Source: JBJEFI01 sp051873875 (GTDB lineage Bacteria; Bacillota; Bacilli; Bacillales; Bacillaceae_G). Taken from it: a DNA stretch of 26,570 bases. This document shows, piece after piece, positions 24,225 through 26,570 of the stretch. Location: the NCBI GenBank assembly GCA_051873875.1, contig JBJEFI010000156.1:1-26570 (forward strand), in the 5' to 3' direction. Position 1 is the first letter of the stretch. The number at the start of each line of letters is the position of its first letter. The notes below the pieces were generated by a model. That model was not told the origin of the DNA. It worked only from the letters and a program-made list of their open reading frames with translations, and searched no databases. The position numbers and the translations under genes were made by a program.

Positions 24225-24267
24225 AAAGCCAGTGAAATTTTACTCATCGTAAAATTCCACTGGCTTT
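24225..24267 (+). other. subterminal hairpin at the left end of the IS
   Basis: Two 19-nt arms (24225-24243 and 24249-24267) are complementary at 18 of 19 positions around a 5-nt loop; the outer part is AAAGCCAGTG/CACTGGCTTT. Lying between the left inverted repeat and the transposase, it could stop or stall transcription entering from outside. Confidence 0.75.
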
Positions 24268-24287
24268 GATTGTTTTTACAATAAAAT

Positions 24288-24347
24288 AAAGACCACTTCT
24301 GATAAAATTAAGTTACCACACCAAATTCAATCGAAAGAAGGGTCTTT
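24288..24347 (+). promoter_or_regulatory. RNA structure hiding the transposase ribosome-binding site
   Basis: AAAGACCACTTCT (24288-24300) pairs with AGAAGGGTCTTT (24336-24347), giving 12 bp with a single bulged A. The 3' arm contains the AGAAGGG ribosome-binding site and ends on the base before the ATG. In long transcripts this would block translation. The base pairing is seen; the regulatory effect is inferred. Confidence 0.6.
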
Positions 24348-26024
24348 ATGTTTAAAAATTATAACATGAATCAAATCATTTTGCCTTTAAATTTAGAAGT
24401 AAAACTACAAAATAACGATATTGCCTTCCACGTACATCATTTAGTGGAAAGTATCCCTCAAGAAGCATTCGAACCATTTCTCCGAAATACAGGGTGTCCT
24501 TCCTATCATCCACGCATGATGTTGAAAGTCATATTATGTGCTTATTCGCAATCTGTTTTTTCAGGGCGTAAAATAGAAGCTCTTTTAAAAGATAGTATTC
24601 GTATGATGTGGCTCGCACAAGGATATGAGCCAAGCTATCGCACAATTAATCGTTTCCGTGTGCAACCGGAAGTGAAAGAACTACTCCGCCAATGTTTTGT
24701 TCAATTCCGAACCTTATTAGTAGAAGAAAAGCTGATTGACCAAGAAGCGCTTTTTATTGATGGCACGAAGATTGAAGCGAATGCGAATAAATTTACATTC
24801 GTGTGGAAGAAATCCATTGAGAAATACCATAGCGAATTGATTGAAAAATCAAATCAACTTTACAATGAGCTACTCGAAAAAGAAATCATGCCTGAAATTG
24901 AACGAGAAAGTGAAGAACCAGTAACAGTAGAAGAACTCACTCAAATGATTCAAAACGTAGAGCATGTCATTTCTGAATATGACCAAAAAATCGAAGAATC
25001 ATCGAATGTAGAAGAAAGAAAAACGTTAAGAAGTGAACGGAAATTTCCTAAACAAGCGCGGAAACAATTACTAGATTACGTGGCTAGAAAACAGAAATAT
25101 CAAAGAGACTTTGAAATCTTTAACATGCGAAATAGTTATTCAAAGACAGATCCCGATGCGACATTTATGCGCATGAAAGATGATTATATGAAAAATGGTC
25201 AATTGAAAGCAGGCTATAATCTACAAGTCGCAACAGAAGGTCAATACGCACTAGCCTACAGTCTATTTCCAAATCCAACAGATACACGTACGTTAATTCC
25301 ATTCTTAGATGAAATCGAACAACATTATTTTGAGTTACCAACATACATTGTCGCCGATGCAGGTTATGGCAGTGAACAGAATTATGATGACATCCTTTCG
25401 AATCGTAAACGAGAAGCTTTAATTACCTACGGAATGTACCTAAAAGAGCAGAAGAAAAAATACAAACAAAACGAATTTAATTCAGCAAACTGGCATTATG
25501 ATGAAGAGAAAGATACGTACACTTGTCCAAATCAACAACGTCTTATATTTAAATACCATTCTATACGAACGGATAAAGCAGGATTCACACGCAAGTTTAA
25601 GATTTATGAGTGTGAAAACTGTAAAGGATGCCCATTTCGTTCATCATGTACGAAAGCGAAAGAAGGAAACAATCGAAAGCTAATGGTGAATGAAAAGTGG
25701 GAACAGCAAAAAGAATATGTGAGAGCGAAGCTTTCAGAGGAAAAAACGAGTTTCATCTATCGTCAAAGAAAAATAGACGTGGAACCAGTTTTTGGATTCT
25801 TGAAGGCTAATTTGCATTTCACTCGATTTTCTGTACGAGGAAAATCAAAAGCCGAAAATGAAATGGGCTTTGCATTAATGGCTGTGAATTTACGAAAATT
25901 CACAGCTAACAACCAAGAAGGAAGAAAGAAGATTATAAAAAAAGTGAAATGGAGCGCACTCCATTTCACTTTTTCGTTATTTGAAGCTAGTTATGTCCCA
26001 GCCTCGTCTTATCATGATGTTTAA
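24348..26024 (+). CDS. IS1182-family transposase
   Basis: This 558-residue DDE transposase carries an N-terminal helical DNA-binding part (HPRMMLKVILCAYSQSVFSGR, SYRTINRFR). The RNase H-like core has Asp138 (LFIDGTKIEANANKF), Asp337 (IVADAGYGSEQNY) and Glu479 (VEPVFGFLKANLHFTRFSVRG), all three catalytic acids present. Four cysteines (YECENCKGCPFRSSC) form a zinc-like knuckle usual in this group. No frameshift or stop is seen, so the element looks active. The frame has no stop inside the IS: it runs through the terminal hairpin and the right inverted repeat, and the last few residues (about SYHDV) and the TAA come from flanking DNA. Confidence 0.93.
   Translation: MFKNYNMNQIILPLNLEVKLQNNDIAFHVHHLVESIPQEAFEPFLRNTGCPSYHPRMMLKVILCAYSQSVFSGRKIEALLKDSIRMMWLAQGYEPSYRTINRFRVQPEVKELLRQCFVQFRTLLVEEKLIDQEALFIDGTKIEANANKFTFVWKKSIEKYHSELIEKSNQLYNELLEKEIMPEIERESEEPVTVEELTQMIQNVEHVISEYDQKIEESSNVEERKTLRSERKFPKQARKQLLDYVARKQKYQRDFEIFNMRNSYSKTDPDATFMRMKDDYMKNGQLKAGYNLQVATEGQYALAYSLFPNPTDTRTLIPFLDEIEQHYFELPTYIVADAGYGSEQNYDDILSNRKREALITYGMYLKEQKKKYKQNEFNSANWHYDEEKDTYTCPNQQRLIFKYHSIRTDKAGFTRKFKIYECENCKGCPFRSSCTKAKEGNNRKLMVNEKWEQQKEYVRAKLSEEKTSFIYRQRKIDVEPVFGFLKANLHFTRFSVRGKSKAENEMGFALMAVNLRKFTANNQEGRKKIIKKVKWSALHFTFSLFEASYVPASSYHDV
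25939..25974 (+). terminator. terminal hairpin of the IS inside the transposase frame
   Basis: A perfect 16-bp stem (AAAAAGTGAAATGGAG, 25939-25954, with CTCCATTTCACTTTTT, 25959-25974) has a 4-nt loop and T/A runs on both sides, so it can end transcription in either direction. It lies within the 3' end of the transposase reading frame and 19 bp before the right inverted repeat. Confidence 0.8.
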
Positions 26025-26055
26025 ATTCTGCTTAGAGTTATGTATTATTTGTGAT

Positions 26056-26214
26056 TTAACTTTGCTTCTTCCGATCCTCAGCCATCTTTACAATCATGTC
26101 ATAGTGCTCCTTGATAAGTTGCACATCTTCTTTACTAAGATTTTTCCACTTGTCCATATCGAAGAAAGCCAAATCATTGATGTCAAGTTGTTTTATGTAT
26201 GATGCTATTTCGTC
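26056..26214 (-). pseudogene. C-terminal fragment of an unrecognised gene
   Basis: On the minus strand a 52-codon open stretch reads as plausible protein: IKQLDINDLAFFDMDKWKN, then LSKEDVQLIKEHYDMIVKM and AEDRKKQS before a TAA. Composition and amphipathic pattern look like real coding sequence. It has no start codon with a ribosome-binding site at its beginning, and an in-frame TAG directly precedes it. It is therefore probably the remnant tail of a degraded gene. A 33-residue protein from the internal ATG is possible but lacks a site. The family is not recognised. Confidence 0.4.
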
Positions 26215-26258
26215 CTAAGGATAGAATTGATTACTCTTACTTTTAATTTACAACATCA

Positions 26259-26570
26259 TTACCAATCTCTTTTTATAGCAGCTTTCATCTCTTTTGATAA
26301 ACTGTTAAATGATAGAGTAATAGTTTTCTTTACGTATTCTTCATCATTTTCAATTGCCTTGAGTAAGCACTCATAACAAGCTTCTTGATCAAGATAATGA
26401 AATGGTAATGATTTTCTTGTAGCCTCCCAAGCTTCATTAAATAAATCTTTTAAACCTTGATTAGATAAACCTAATTTATCAATAAGATCCTGTATGATTG
26501 ATATAATACCAGGAGCAATGAGAATCAAATCAGGGGGATAAATTGATTTATTATTACTCATACCACTCAT
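26259..26570 (-). CDS. hypothetical protein, reaching the window edge
   Basis: The frame encodes 103 residues up to the window end, with candidate starts at 26570 and 26561 (MSNNKSIYPPDLIL). It may be complete or continue beyond the window, and its ribosome-binding site is not visible. A hydrophobic N-terminal half (DLILIAPGIISIIQDLIDKLGL) precedes a charged helical part with a CYEC motif (residues 61-64). No family is recognised. It is followed 45 bp later by the gene fragment on the same strand, which might once have belonged to the same cluster. Confidence 0.55.
   Translation of the reverse strand: MSGMSNNKSIYPPDLILIAPGIISIIQDLIDKLGLSNQGLKDLFNEAWEATRKSLPFHYLDQEACYECLLKAIENDEEYVKKTITLSFNSLSKEMKAAIKRDW

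Larger units (their letters stand above)
24193..26005 (+). mobile_element. IS1182-family insertion sequence, about 1.8 kb
   Basis: The ends carry inverted repeats: GAGGCTGGGACA at 24193-24204 and its complement TGTCCCAGCCTC at 25994-26005, perfect over 12 bp and 15 of 16 when extended inward. Between them lie two leader hairpins, one transposase gene and a terminal hairpin. The length (1813 bp) and the large DDE transposase fit the IS1182 family. No flanking target duplication is evident (AAAAAA on the left, GTCTTA on the right). It sits just after the lipoprotein terminator and disrupts no recognisable gene. Confidence 0.85.

Noticed and set aside
24187..26012. Target-site duplication around the IS
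   Set aside because: The flanking bases (AAAAAA on the left, GTCTTA on the right) show no convincing direct repeat.
25981..26202. Plus-strand open frame of 73 codons across the IS right end
   Set aside because: It has no ribosome-binding site, lies antisense to the coding-like fragment at 26056-26214, and its product looks like a chance translation of AT-rich DNA.

Overview
The window is AT-rich chromosomal DNA from a low-GC, Gram-positive bacterium, almost certainly a member of the Bacillales (Bacillus-like). The evidence is the Bacillus-type 5S rRNA end, the complete purEKBCSQLFMNHD operon in Bacillus order with a guanine riboswitch and PurR boxes, cre sites, YtxH/YtxG-like proteins and a YhgE/Pip protein. 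The genus cannot be fixed from the sequence alone.

Layout. (1) 1-89: 3' end of a 5S rRNA gene and the rRNA operon terminator. (2) 180-3092: an amino-sugar operon with an RpiR/MurR-type regulator, nagA and nagB, behind a good SigA promoter with two similar GAAA..TTC elements, closed by a terminator. NagA deacetylates GlcNAc-6-P and NagB converts GlcN-6-P to Fru-6-P plus ammonia. (3) 3196-16420: the 13-kb de novo purine operon from PRPP to IMP. It has PurR boxes, a SigA promoter, a guanine aptamer with a terminator/antiterminator switch, eleven further genes after purE that mostly overlap, and hairpins at its three larger internal gaps (purB-purC, purF-purM, purH-purD). (4) 16435-18379: a glucose-family PTS EIICB gene with two cre sites, an extended -10 promoter and two LacI-type operators exactly 20 bp apart, followed by a 109-nt imperfect hairpin ending in a T-run. 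(5) 18620-19825: a LacI/GalR-family regulator with about 60 extra residues between DNA-binding and sugar-binding parts; it probably controls the PTS gene. (6) 19864-20629, minus strand: a ytxH-like and a ytxG-like (DUF948) gene. (7) 20753-23317: a large YhgE/Pip membrane protein with long heptad repeats, behind a promoter covered by two related 25-bp dyads. (8) 23446-24177: a lipoprotein of unknown function bracketed by two related hairpins. (9) 24193-26005: an IS1182-type insertion sequence whose transposase leader can form two strong hairpins, one hiding the ribosome-binding site, and whose reading frame runs out through the right inverted repeat. (10) 26056-26570, minus strand: a C-terminal gene fragment and an unrecognised small protein reaching the window edge.

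Most of the window is conserved housekeeping metabolism. No wholly new multi-gene system is visible. The points most worth a second look are the unusual LacI-family regulator and its tandem operators, the 109-nt RNA element, the paired dyads at yhgE, and the RNA structures and missing internal stop codon of the IS element.
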